DNA from: Bacteroidota bacterium
GTDB taxonomy: Bacteria > Bacteroidota > Ignavibacteria > UBA10030 > UBA8401
Assembly: GCA_041658205.1 (NCBI GenBank)
Contig: JBBAAO010000003.1
Span: 186,001 to 250,000 of the forward strand
Direction: 5' to 3'
Length of the DNA stretch: 64,000 nt
The notes under the pieces are model-generated. The model made no database searches. It saw nothing but the letters and a program-made list of their open reading frames with translations, and was not told the DNA's origin. Below, in pieces: positions 27,594 to 36,138 of this stretch. The translations under genes were made by a program, and so were the position numbers. Numbering within the stretch: position 1 is the first letter of the stretch; each line of letters opens with the position of its first letter.

Positions 27594-27611
27594 AGTGGAA
27601 AGTCGGTATTC

Positions 27612-28766
27612 ATGCCGACCGATCAGGCTTTTATGCAAAACCAAAAACAAAAATATCTCTTCCTCTATCTCAGAACCGGCGGCGGACATCTTGCCCCTGC
27701 TCGTTCCGTTGCCAAGTATGTCGCTGAACGTCACAGTGACCGCATTGAACCGATTTTAATCGATGGATTAGCGGAAGCGGTACATATTGCGAAGTATATC
27801 ATCGAAGATGGTTACAGGATGCTGCAAGCAAAAGCAAAATGGTATTACGAATTTCTGTATGCAACAAATAAATTCCCTCCTATTGGATATTTTAATGTTG
27901 CGGTGGCAAATTTTTTCGTGAAACAGTATATCAAAAAAAGAATTCGTGAAGAACAACCTGTAAAGATTGTTATTTTCCATTTTTTCTTGATTACACCGGT
28001 GTATCAAGTATTAAAAGAGCTGGGATTGAAGATTCCTGTCATGACGGTAATTACCGATCCATTCACCGCGCATCCGTTATGGTTTCAACGAAAAGAACAG
28101 CAATTTATTGTCTTCAGCGAACGATTGAAACAACATTGCCTTAAACGAAGAATTCCGGAACGGTCGATTAACGTATTTCCTTTTATTATCGACGAAAAGT
28201 TCGCTCAATCACTTTCTGTGGAAAAAATATCCGAAGTACAAACTCGTTTTGGATTAGATCCCAAGAAAAAATTGGTACTGATTATTGGCGGCGGTGACGG
28301 AATACCGCATGGAAAATCGATTTTGCAGAATCTTCTTTCAACTCCTCTTCCAGTCCAAATTGCAATTGTGTGCGGAAAAAATAAAGAATTGTATGATGAT
28401 GCAATGGTATTGAAGCAGCAGTTTCCGGAATTAATTGTTTTTGGTTTTGTTGATTTTGTTTACGAGCTGTTGAATGCTTGCGATATCGTCATCACCAAAT
28501 GCGGCGCATCGACAATTATGGAAATATTAATGATGAAAAAAATTCCGATTATCATCGATTATCTTTGGGAACAAGAACTTGGGAATATGGAATATGTCCG
28601 CGATAATCGATTAGGGATTTTTGAAAGAGATATTTCAAAACTTCCTTCGATTCTTCGCGATCTGATTTCCGATGATGGAACATACAAGACATTTCAACAT
28701 AATATTGAACAGAAACAATTGCGAAACGGAACTCGTGACGTGGGTGAATATTTAATTTCCCAATAA
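27612..28766 (+). CDS. GT-B glycosyltransferase, MGDG synthase/UgtP-like
   Basis: A 384-residue glycosyltransferase. N-terminal motif LRTGGGHLAPARSVA matches the MGDG_synth/GT28 acceptor domain; the C-terminal donor domain has LVLIIGGGDGIPHGKSIL and VITKCGASTIMEILMMKKIPIII, the classical K.G..T..E..... motif with Cys-Gly-Ala. Relatives transfer a hexose to diacylglycerol or undecaprenyl-linked glycans on the inner leaflet. It forms a three-gene row with the transferase before it (18-base gap) and a small membrane protein after it (4-base gap). Confidence 0.85.
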   Translation: MPTDQAFMQNQKQKYLFLYLRTGGGHLAPARSVAKYVAERHSDRIEPILIDGLAEAVHIAKYIIEDGYRMLQAKAKWYYEFLYATNKFPPIGYFNVAVANFFVKQYIKKRIREEQPVKIVIFHFFLITPVYQVLKELGLKIPVMTVITDPFTAHPLWFQRKEQQFIVFSERLKQHCLKRRIPERSINVFPFIIDEKFAQSLSVEKISEVQTRFGLDPKKKLVLIIGGGDGIPHGKSILQNLLSTPLPVQIAIVCGKNKELYDDAMVLKQQFPELIVFGFVDFVYELLNACDIVITKCGASTIMEILMMKKIPIIIDYLWEQELGNMEYVRDNRLGIFERDISKLPSILRDLISDDGTYKTFQHNIEQKQLRNGTRDVGEYLISQ

Positions 28767-28770
28767 AACT

Positions 28771-29142
28771 ATGAACATACCTGAAAAAAATCTCTATCAA
28801 CAGATCCATCCCGTGCGTTTATTAACAGATTGGGCAACCGGTCTCTATGCCTGCTTTTTGTTGTGGCAGCAGGAGCTTGTTTCGGCGATGGTTATCGCCT
28901 TTATCCCTTCATTGATCGTTTCTTTAATCATAGTCCGTTTTGTCGATCTGGAAAGAACAAAGAATTCTCCTTTCGGCAGATACTACAAACGGACATATAC
29001 TAAAACAATCGATCTGATACGTTTTGGAGGATTTGTTGTCATGGCCGGAGGATCATGGGGTCAATCATTACCTGCGGTTGGGATTGGACTGGTGATTATT
29101 ATTGGAACGTGGACATACGGATTGTTCAGCATAAAAAGATAG
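28771..29142 (+). CDS. Small three-helix membrane protein, function unknown
   Basis: A 123-residue protein with a hydrophobic pair at about residues 25-57 (ATGLYACFLLW, VIAFIPSLIVSLIIV) and a third or fourth segment at 80-120 (IRFGGFVVMAGGS, VGIGLVIIIGTWTYGLF). Between them is a conserved-looking basic loop (FGRYYKRTYTKTID). I do not recognise a named family. It starts 4 bases after the glycosyltransferase stop, so it probably works with, or is regulated with, the glycosyltransferase pair. Confidence 0.75.
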   Translation: MNIPEKNLYQQIHPVRLLTDWATGLYACFLLWQQELVSAMVIAFIPSLIVSLIIVRFVDLERTKNSPFGRYYKRTYTKTIDLIRFGGFVVMAGGSWGQSLPAVGIGLVIIIGTWTYGLFSIKR

Positions 29143-29188
29143 TCTTGCAATACATTAGGTGCACAAACCATTCTTGTATGGAGAATGT

Positions 29189-30448
29189 ATGAAAAACTTC
29201 ATTTCATTTACATTTTTGTCCCTCATGATACCCTCTTTTTTACCTTCTCAGTGGATTCAACAAACTTTTCCAACAACTGAAACGTTATGGAAAGTACGTT
29301 TTGCAAACGAACAAACCGGATGGATAGCTGCATACAATTATATCTATAAGACAACCAATGGTGGTGACGGTTGGGTGAAACAAGATACATCAATTGGAGG
29401 ATGTGATGCGATGTATGTTTTGAATGATCAAATTGGCATGTTTGCTAATTGGACCGGTGTGGGAGAATTAAGCAGAGGAATTCGACGCACAACTAACGGG
29501 GGTACAACATGGACGACCGCAAATGCTGAAAAAAATTATTATGCCGATATTGATTTTGGATCGACTGCGGTCGGATATGCTTGCGGAGGGAGCGGAACCG
29601 CAGGAAATAAACCAATCGTGAAAAAGACCACCGATGCTGGTGCCACATGGACAACTGTATCGCAAAATTTTCCAAAACCCAAATTTGAGTTGACGGGAAT
29701 TGCTTTTGTCGATGAAAATATTGGATGGACAGTTTCATATGACGGATTTGTTTTTAAAACTACCAATGGCGGAGTTGATTGGTCTACGCCTGACTCTCTT
29801 GGATCTGAAAGTTTCCGGGATATTGAATTCTTTAACAAAGATACTGGGTGGGTATTTGGTGGAATCGCAGGAGATATGGTTATTGCTCGAACAACCAATG
29901 GTGGATCAAGTTGGACAAAAATAAAAAAAGGGGGCGGAAGCTTACGTGAAGCAGAGTCTCTTACCTCGACCAATGTTTGGTGTGCGGGATGGAATGACAG
30001 TATTATCTATTCAACAAATGCCGGTGCAGATTGGATTGCACAAAAGAGTGATCGATATGGCTTTGAATCGCTTGATATGGTAAACATCAACATTGGCTAT
30101 ACGGTTGGTTCATCAGGAAAAGTCTATAAAACCACAAACGGTGGTGTAACATCTGTCTCAGCACAAAGATTGAATGATTCTCCAACGTCTTACTTAGTAA
30201 AACAAAACTTCCCCAACCCATTCAATCCTTCAACATTCATACAATTCTCAATTCCAGAACAGGGATACACTTCGTTGAAAATACATTCGATCAACGGAGA
30301 ATTGATCGAGGAGCTTTTGCATCAGACAATTGATGCGGGTACATATTCAGTTCAATGGAACGCACAACATTATTCAAGCGGCGTATATTTTTACACATTA
30401 TCTTCCGGGACTTTTTCTACAACGAAAAAATTAGTGCTCTTAAAGTGA
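29189..30448 (+). CDS. Secreted YCF48/BNR-type beta-propeller protein with T9SS C-terminal sorting domain
   Basis: With the ATG at 29189 (GGAGAATGT before it) the product has about 419 residues: signal peptide (FISFTFLSLMIPSFLPS), then repeats of the type 'I.KTTNGG..W' at YIYKTTNGGDGW, RRTTNGGTTW, KKTTDAGATW, FKTTNGGVDW, ARTTNGGSSW and YKTTNGG, i.e. a Ycf48-like seven-bladed propeller. The end is a type IX sorting domain, NFPNPFNPSTFIQFSI...GVYFYTL...KLVLLK. It is therefore exported by T9SS and attached to or released from the cell surface. The stop codon is the first three bases of a mosaic repeat. Confidence 0.9.
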   Translation: MKNFISFTFLSLMIPSFLPSQWIQQTFPTTETLWKVRFANEQTGWIAAYNYIYKTTNGGDGWVKQDTSIGGCDAMYVLNDQIGMFANWTGVGELSRGIRRTTNGGTTWTTANAEKNYYADIDFGSTAVGYACGGSGTAGNKPIVKKTTDAGATWTTVSQNFPKPKFELTGIAFVDENIGWTVSYDGFVFKTTNGGVDWSTPDSLGSESFRDIEFFNKDTGWVFGGIAGDMVIARTTNGGSSWTKIKKGGGSLREAESLTSTNVWCAGWNDSIIYSTNAGADWIAQKSDRYGFESLDMVNINIGYTVGSSGKVYKTTNGGVTSVSAQRLNDSPTSYLVKQNFPNPFNPSTFIQFSIPEQGYTSLKIHSINGELIEELLHQTIDAGTYSVQWNAQHYSSGVYFYTLSSGTFSTTKKLVLLK

Positions 30449-30664
30449 ATGAATGTCCTCGCGGCAAGCCGCGAGGTATCTTGTCATGTCCCGCCTTTCG
30501 GATTCCGCATAGCGGGATTCAAAAAAGCGGAACCAGCGTACGCTGCATCCAGGTCCTGGATTCCGGTGCCGAAGGCATCACTTTGTAGACTTTCGCCGGA
30601 ATAACGCCTCAAGCGGCAGGTCTACGACCTCGTAGAGGGAATTAGACCCTTAAGATATTAAAGT
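30446..30664. repeat. Mosaic hairpin repeat (TGAATGAATGTCC family), copy 2 with insertions
   Basis: The same element as at 26046-26180, starting TGAATGAATGTCC directly on the stop codon of the T9SS gene and ending GACCCTTAAG.TATTAAAGT. It is 219 bases long because extra hairpin modules are inserted: a CCCGCC...GGATTCCGC...GCGGGA block, TGCCGAAGGCATCACTTTGT, and TCTACGACCTCGTAGAG. Coding-like peptides over it (NECPRGKPRGIL) are an artefact of the repeat. Confidence 0.85.
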
Positions 30665-30702
30665 TTGTTGCAGGCTCATTCTTTTATCCTTACATTTTTC
30701 CA

Positions 30703-31086
30703 ATGTCAGCCTTCAGTGAAATCACCGAAAATATCAAAGTGTCTGTGCGGCCACTCTATCTTGAGGGAGAGTCGAATATCCTCTCCCGCAAATTTGTGTT
30801 CGCCTATTTTATTACCATCGAAAATCTAAGCAACGATACTGTGCAATTGCTGCGCCGTCACTGGTTTATTACTCACGACACAGGAAAAGTGGAAGAGGTG
30901 GAAGGAGAAGGCGTTATTGGAAAACAACCGATTATCGCTCCCGGAAAAAAACATAACTATAACAGTTTTTGCATCCTAGAATCGTTGGAAGGTTTTATGG
31001 AAGGGACATATTTAATGAAACGTTCCAACCATGAGACATTTTCGATCAATATTCCTCGTTTTGTTCTTCGTGCAATGGCGAATTAA
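30703..31086 (+). CDS. apaG: ApaG domain protein
   Basis: A 127-residue beta-sandwich protein of the ApaG/fibronectin-III-like family. Visible blocks are SVRPLYLEGESN (start), the YFITIENLSNDTVQLLRRHWFITHD core, EVEGEGVIGKQP and the glycine/tyrosine segment LESLEGFMEGTYLMKR. In enterobacteria ApaG is linked to divalent cation (Co2+/Mg2+) resistance and pyrophosphate binding; molecular function is still unclear. It starts 39 bases after a repeat and reads into the serine hydrolase gene. Confidence 0.95.
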   Translation: MSAFSEITENIKVSVRPLYLEGESNILSRKFVFAYFITIENLSNDTVQLLRRHWFITHDTGKVEEVEGEGVIGKQPIIAPGKKHNYNSFCILESLEGFMEGTYLMKRSNHETFSINIPRFVLRAMAN

Positions 31087-31120
31087 GAACAATGAATAAT
31101 TATAGAATGGATAATTCATA

Positions 31121-32200
31121 ATGAAACGGTTTGTAATTCTCTTCGCGATAGGTTTTTTGGTAGGACTCACATCATGTAGTTCCACCGCTTCCTTAACCAC
31201 CGAAAAGAGTATCGATGCAATCATGTCGGAATTCAATTCTCCCTTTGCGCCCGGCGCTTCGGTGCTGGTGATGAATCATGACACCGTGGTCTTTCAAAAA
31301 GCATATGGATTAGCATCCATCAACAATCATACACCGATCACAACAACAACGAACTTTCGATTGGCTTCTATTACAAAACAGTTCACGGCAATGTGCATTC
31401 TGTTATTGCAGGAACAAGGAAAACTTTTATTTGATGACAAAATTCTAAAATTCTTTCCAGACTTTCCACTCTACGGCAAAGATATCACAGTACGTCACCT
31501 GTTGAATCACACATCGGGATTGGTCGATTATGAATCCCTTATTCCGGACTCGCAAACAGTGCAGGTACACGATGCTGATTGCTTGCAATTGATGTTTAAA
31601 GTGGATTCGCTCTACTTTCCTTGTGGTACAAAATATCAATACAGTAATACCGGTTATGCTCTGCTTGCGTTGATTGTTGAAAAAACTTCAGGAAAACGGT
31701 TTGCTGATTTTTTAAAAGAAAATATTTTTGACAAGGAAGGAATGGCAACAACTGTTGCGTTTGAAAATGGAATTTCAACCGTTCCCAATCGTGCATATGG
31801 TCATTCATTGGATAGTGGAAAATGGATGGAAACTGATCAAAGTAACACAAGCGCGGTGTTAGGTGATGGCGGCATCTATTCTAACGTTGAAGAAATGGCA
31901 CAATGGATTTCCTCGTTGTGGAATTACAAACTCATTACCAAACAGATGCAGCAATTGGCCTGGACGGATGCAACCTTGAATGACGGAACAACAATCGATT
32001 ACGGAATGGGTTGGCACACAGAAACGTATCACGATGTTCGTCATCCGCACCACGGCGGAAGTACGCGCGGGTTTAGAAATCATATTCTTCTCTTTCCCGA
32101 CAATAAGCTTATGATCATTATCTTGACCAATCGTAATCAAGGTAATCCTATCACGGAAGCGAAGAAAATTGCAGATCTTTTTCTTCCACCCCATCAATAA
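31121..32200 (+). CDS. Serine hydrolase of the beta-lactamase/PBP4* (class C-like) family, lipoprotein
   Basis: A 359-residue penicillin-binding-fold hydrolase. The N-terminus is a lipoprotein signal (lipobox LTSC, Cys 19). Active-site motifs: SxxK as SITK (Ser 83, Lys 86), YxN as YSN (Tyr 174), and HHGG in place of KTG near residue 313, which is the pattern of family S12 esterases/D-aminopeptidases/PBP4*-like proteins and not of resistance enzymes. Substrate is unknown; cell-wall peptide or ester hydrolysis at the periplasmic face is likely. Its stop overlaps the ATG of the next gene by one base. Confidence 0.93.
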   Translation: MKRFVILFAIGFLVGLTSCSSTASLTTEKSIDAIMSEFNSPFAPGASVLVMNHDTVVFQKAYGLASINNHTPITTTTNFRLASITKQFTAMCILLLQEQGKLLFDDKILKFFPDFPLYGKDITVRHLLNHTSGLVDYESLIPDSQTVQVHDADCLQLMFKVDSLYFPCGTKYQYSNTGYALLALIVEKTSGKRFADFLKENIFDKEGMATTVAFENGISTVPNRAYGHSLDSGKWMETDQSNTSAVLGDGGIYSNVEEMAQWISSLWNYKLITKQMQQLAWTDATLNDGTTIDYGMGWHTETYHDVRHPHHGGSTRGFRNHILLFPDNKLMIIILTNRNQGNPITEAKKIADLFLPPHQ

Positions 32201-32613
32201 TGGGAAAAAACTATATCCTCCTGTATGACGGCGTCTGTGGCTTCTGTAATTCCACCATTCAACTAATTATAAAGCACGATAAAAAGAAGACGATGCGTTT
32301 TGCCGCCATACAAAGCGCATTTGCACAACAAGTGTTTGAACGTCATCCAATCCTCAAAGAGATCGATTCGCTTATTCTTATTGACCAGACAGATTCATTG
32401 AATGAACAGATACATATTCGGTCAACGGGAGCATTATTCGTGGCCGAATATCTCGGAAGTGGGTGGAATATGTTCCGGATTGCGTGGATTATCCCACCTC
32501 CATTGAGAGATTATGCGTATGATCTTTTTGCAAAATACCGGTATTCCTTATTTGGGAAATACGATTCATGTCTGCTCCCTCCTGCCGAAGTTCGTTCCCG
32601 GTTTATTGATTGA
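32200..32613 (+). CDS. DCC-family thiol-disulfide oxidoreductase-like protein (DUF393)
   Basis: A 137-residue thioredoxin-like protein with the family signature YDGVCGFCN at the N-terminus (DxxCxxC), a conserved FAAIQS block and SLILID...IRSTGALF, ending in a helical LRDYAYDLFAKYRYSLFGK segment. DUF393 proteins are thought to be thiol-redox proteins, but their partners are unknown. One-base overlap (TAATG) with the serine hydrolase indicates coupled translation. Confidence 0.92.
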   Translation: MGKNYILLYDGVCGFCNSTIQLIIKHDKKKTMRFAAIQSAFAQQVFERHPILKEIDSLILIDQTDSLNEQIHIRSTGALFVAEYLGSGWNMFRIAWIIPPPLRDYAYDLFAKYRYSLFGKYDSCLLPPAEVRSRFID

Positions 32614-32703
32614 GCGGTTAAAATTTCGACATCTTTCTTCTTCTCAAGAATTTTCCCATTTTCACTGAACAATTCGACAAAGTTTTCCTTATCTTGGCGT
32701 GTA

Positions 32704-33150
32704 ATGAAAACAATATTCATCTTTATTTTATCGTGTATGCTCCAGAGCTCGGTGTATACACAATCCGTTCGCAGTAACAGTGAAGAGCAAAAAATTCTTG
32801 CTCTTCTCCATCATCAGGTTCACGGTTGGAACAGCGGAAGCATCGAATCGTTTATGCAGGGATATGCGAAGATTGATTCGCTTCGCTTTGCATCCGGCGG
32901 CACGGTAACCTATGGCTGGAATACAATGCTTGCCCGGTATAAAAAAAGTTATCCCACAAAAGAAAAGATGGGAACACTGGAATTTACTGATATCACCATT
33001 GATCTCATTTCAGAACATGCAGCTATTGTCTTTGGCACATGGAAATTAAAGAGAGAAAAAGATACACCGTGGGGATTATTCACATTGCTTTGTAAGAATA
33101 TCAACGGTGAGTGGCGTATAGTTCACGACCACACATCATCAGGAAATTGA
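32704..33150 (+). CDS. Exported NTF2/SnoaL-like (DUF4440-type) protein
   Basis: A 148-residue protein with a signal peptide (MKTIFIFILSCMLQSSVYTQ) and a cone-shaped NTF2-like fold: the opening helix EEQKILALLHHQVHGWNSGSIESFMQGYA, the strand RFASGGTVTYGW, then DITIDLISEHAAIVFGTWKLKR and the closing WRIVHDHTS. That is the DUF4440 layout, with the final histidines as in ketosteroid-isomerase-like proteins. No ligand can be assigned. It reads directly into the kinase-like gene (8-base gap). Confidence 0.88.
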   Translation: MKTIFIFILSCMLQSSVYTQSVRSNSEEQKILALLHHQVHGWNSGSIESFMQGYAKIDSLRFASGGTVTYGWNTMLARYKKSYPTKEKMGTLEFTDITIDLISEHAAIVFGTWKLKREKDTPWGLFTLLCKNINGEWRIVHDHTSSGN

Positions 33151-33158
33151 ACGCATCA

Positions 33159-35324
33159 ATGGACGTAATTATTTATTCATTTTTTATTGTATCCGGCATT
33201 GCTGCCTTGTCGTATTACACAATACGAAGCCGATACAATCGATTATTGGAAGAAGAACGAGAAAAGACATTTGCATTGCGAAACAATGAATTGCAGCTCG
33301 CATCAGAAAAACAGCGTTTGGAATCTGCTTTAAAAGAGAAAGAACATCAGATCTCCGAGATTAAATCCCATATCACTTCTGTAGAAGTAACAACAACTTC
33401 CCTTGGCGGTGAGGTTATGGCAAAGGATAAGCAGATCCAATCACTTTCTGCACAGTTGCAGCATGAATCCACACAACGCACCTCGCTTGAACAAGAACTC
33501 GCAACAATTGAACGCCAGCTCTCCGAATATACATCAAAGATTTCATCGGAAGAAAAAAAAGCATCCATGCTAACAAGTGATCTCTCATCAAAAGAGCAGC
33601 AGATCCAATCGCTTACATCGGAACTCCATCAACAGTTGGAACAACAGACAAAAGTTGAAAAAACTCTTACGGAAAAAGAACGCGATGCAGCTTTGCTAGC
33701 AGAACAAATTCAGCAGGAAGAAGAGATGCGTTCAACCCTTACCAGTGAAATGATCGCAAAAGAACAGCAGTTTCAGTCAACGCTAAACCAACAGACTATG
33801 GAACTTCAACAAGTGAACAGCACTCTGCAGCAGGAAAAAGCATTGCGGACGACGCTCGAAACAGAATCTCGGGAGAATCTTCAGAGACTGCAGCAACAGA
33901 TTGAACAACTTCAGAGTGAATTAACAACCGCTCGCAATTCAAATGAATCGCTTCATCAATCTGGTGGTGTATTGATCGAAGAATTCCGCACCAAAGAAAC
34001 CGAATACCAACGAAAACTGTCTGAAGCCGAATTGATTCATTCTGCGATTAAACAAGAGCTTGAAATTACGGCAGAAATGCTTCAGGAACAGACCAGTATT
34101 CGCCAGGCAACGGAGCATGCTCTTCAAGAAAGTAAACAAAAACTTTATACGCATATTGGCGAACTTGAACAAAAAATTGCCGAGCAATCAAATGCAATCT
34201 CAGTATTGCAAACTGAACTCACGCAAAAATCAAATGACCTTGTTTCTACCCAGCAAAGTATCCACAATATTCTTCGGCTGGTTCCTATTCCCATCTTCGT
34301 CGTGAATGAAAACGGAATCTGTGAATACTGCAATCCACCGCTACAAGAACTTGTCGGCTACGGGATGAATGAACTTGGAGGAAAACATTTTGCACGGCTC
34401 TTCCCGGAAGAAGAACGGGCATTTTACGAAGAACAGTGGAAGAATACCGAGAATCGGGCAGAACAATTTCAAGGTGAGACGAAGATTATTGCAGCAACCG
34501 GCGATACCATTTCCGCTTCTGTCAGTTTCGTTGATATTCAACCAAATGGTGACTCGATAAAATACGTCGGCTGTATTCTCGACCGCACAACTGAAAAAGA
34601 TTCGCAACATAATTTTACTGTGGCCAAGGAACGGGAGCAGGAGTTGGTCGACCTGAAATCACGCTTTATTGGAATGGTGAGCAATCAACTCCGAACGTCA
34701 CTTGTTACTATTGCGACAAATACGGAATTGCTTGAGCGATTTCTTGACAAATGGAGCGATGAACGACGATATCATTCCTTCCTTCGTATTAACGAATCGA
34801 TTCGACAAATGATCGATTTGGTGCGCGATGTAACATTCACAACCAAAGCATCAACAGAACCATATGCACTAAATATCACCAACGTCAATCTTGAAACACT
34901 TTTTCAGTCTACGTCAAAAGAATTGATGACGGATCTTGAATCCCGACATCACTTTATTCTTTCTGAACAGGGAAATTTTTCATCCGTAGCACTTGATGCA
35001 AAATTATTACAGACGATCGTTTCTCAATTGCTCTCCAACGCATTTAAATATTCCCGTGATAATACAGAAGTACGGGCACATATCGAGTTAAACAATTCTT
35101 CCTGCATTATTACCATCACGGATCAAGGAATTGGCATTCCAGCATCGGAACAAAAACATTTATTCTCCTCGTTTTTCCGAGCGTCGAATGTCAGCAATAT
35201 TTATGGAACCGGCCTCGGATTGACCATCGCACAGCAATGCGTTCAAATGCACGGCGGAACTATTTCGATCGAAAGCGAATTACTTAAAGGAACAACCGTA
35301 ACCGTCTCAATACCGACCCGTTGA
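33159..35324 (+). CDS. Coiled-coil PAS histidine-kinase-like protein lacking the phospho-acceptor histidine
   Basis: A 721-residue protein (ATG 33159). It has one N-terminal membrane segment (about residues 3-24), a very long coiled coil (about 25-365, rich in Gln/Glu, phrases such as SKEQQIQSLTSELHQQLEQQ), a PAS domain (IPIFVVNENGICEYCN to VGCILDRTTEK, about 370-490), a HisKA-like helix and an intact HATPase domain (N box LLSNAFKYS, G1 DQGIGIPAS, G2 GTGLGLTIAQQ). The H-box reads VSNQLRTSL, where kinases have SHELRTPL, so residue 509 is Asn and not His. The protein may bind ATP but should not autophosphorylate at the usual site. A scaffold or regulator of another kinase is possible. Confidence 0.88.
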   Translation: MDVIIYSFFIVSGIAALSYYTIRSRYNRLLEEEREKTFALRNNELQLASEKQRLESALKEKEHQISEIKSHITSVEVTTTSLGGEVMAKDKQIQSLSAQLQHESTQRTSLEQELATIERQLSEYTSKISSEEKKASMLTSDLSSKEQQIQSLTSELHQQLEQQTKVEKTLTEKERDAALLAEQIQQEEEMRSTLTSEMIAKEQQFQSTLNQQTMELQQVNSTLQQEKALRTTLETESRENLQRLQQQIEQLQSELTTARNSNESLHQSGGVLIEEFRTKETEYQRKLSEAELIHSAIKQELEITAEMLQEQTSIRQATEHALQESKQKLYTHIGELEQKIAEQSNAISVLQTELTQKSNDLVSTQQSIHNILRLVPIPIFVVNENGICEYCNPPLQELVGYGMNELGGKHFARLFPEEERAFYEEQWKNTENRAEQFQGETKIIAATGDTISASVSFVDIQPNGDSIKYVGCILDRTTEKDSQHNFTVAKEREQELVDLKSRFIGMVSNQLRTSLVTIATNTELLERFLDKWSDERRYHSFLRINESIRQMIDLVRDVTFTTKASTEPYALNITNVNLETLFQSTSKELMTDLESRHHFILSEQGNFSSVALDAKLLQTIVSQLLSNAFKYSRDNTEVRAHIELNNSSCIITITDQGIGIPASEQKHLFSSFFRASNVSNIYGTGLGLTIAQQCVQMHGGTISIESELLKGTTVTVSIPTR

Positions 35325-35340
35325 ACAGAAAGGATCAGCA

Positions 35341-36048
35341 ATGCTCAGAGAGTTCGATGAACAGCAATTTCCGCCATTCGAGGGTTTTCCTAAAGAGAGT
35401 ATCGCATTTCTAAAAAAGCTGAAAAAGAATAATAATCGAGATTGGTTTAACGCTCACAAAAATGATTACGAAGAGCAGATCAAATTTCCAATGCAAAGTT
35501 TTATTGCATCACTGCAGCCCCTCTTTGCCGATTTTGCATCTCAATTTGACGTTCATCCAAAGCGATCGATGTTCAGGATCTACCGCGACACACGATTCAG
35601 CAAAGATAAAACTCCTTATAAAACACACATGGCAGCTCACTTTGTGCTGCGAGGAAAACCAAAAGGATTTGAGGGATCGGGCTATTATCTTCACATTGCC
35701 CCGGGAGAAGTGTTCATTGGCGGTGGGATTTATCTGCCGGACAATGATCAGTTAAAAAAAATCCGTAAGTATCTTGCTGAGCATTCAAAAGAATTTCTGG
35801 CCATCATCAACAAACCCTCATTCAAAAAAATGTTCCCGGCAATCACCGGCCAAAAGCTTTCCCGCCCACCCAAAGGGTACGATCCAAACCATCCGATGAT
35901 CGAATGGCTGAAAATGAAACAATTCTTCACTGGTTTGGAGATGAAGGAAGAGATCTGTCATAAAAAAGATTTTGTGAAACTCATAGCAAAACATTGTAAA
36001 GAACTTATGCCCTTGGTTGATTTTATGAACAAAGCAATGGGTTTCTAA
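35341..36048 (+). CDS. DUF2461 domain protein (TIGR02453 family)
   Basis: A 235-residue protein of unknown biochemical role. Family blocks: FPKESIAFLKKLKKNNNRDW at the N-terminus, FNAHKNDYEEQIKFPM, the basic FRIYRDTRFSKDKTPYKTH motif, and GYYLHIAPGEVFIGGGIYLP in the middle. It is well conserved across Bacteroidota and other phyla but has no assigned function. It follows the kinase-like gene by 16 bases. Confidence 0.92.
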   Translation: MLREFDEQQFPPFEGFPKESIAFLKKLKKNNNRDWFNAHKNDYEEQIKFPMQSFIASLQPLFADFASQFDVHPKRSMFRIYRDTRFSKDKTPYKTHMAAHFVLRGKPKGFEGSGYYLHIAPGEVFIGGGIYLPDNDQLKKIRKYLAEHSKEFLAIINKPSFKKMFPAITGQKLSRPPKGYDPNHPMIEWLKMKQFFTGLEMKEEICHKKDFVKLIAKHCKELMPLVDFMNKAMGF

Positions 36049-36138
36049 AACAAATTACATGATTATCAAGATTACATAATTACAATATTGTTAAAGCAAA
36101 ATCATGCGCGCTTGATAATTTTGAAATAAAATTTTTGA

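Noticed and set aside
31121..32200. Beta-lactamase resistance gene
   Set aside because: The SITK, YSN and HHGG motifs fit family S12 esterase/PBP4*-type hydrolases and the protein is a lipoprotein; nothing points to antibiotic resistance.
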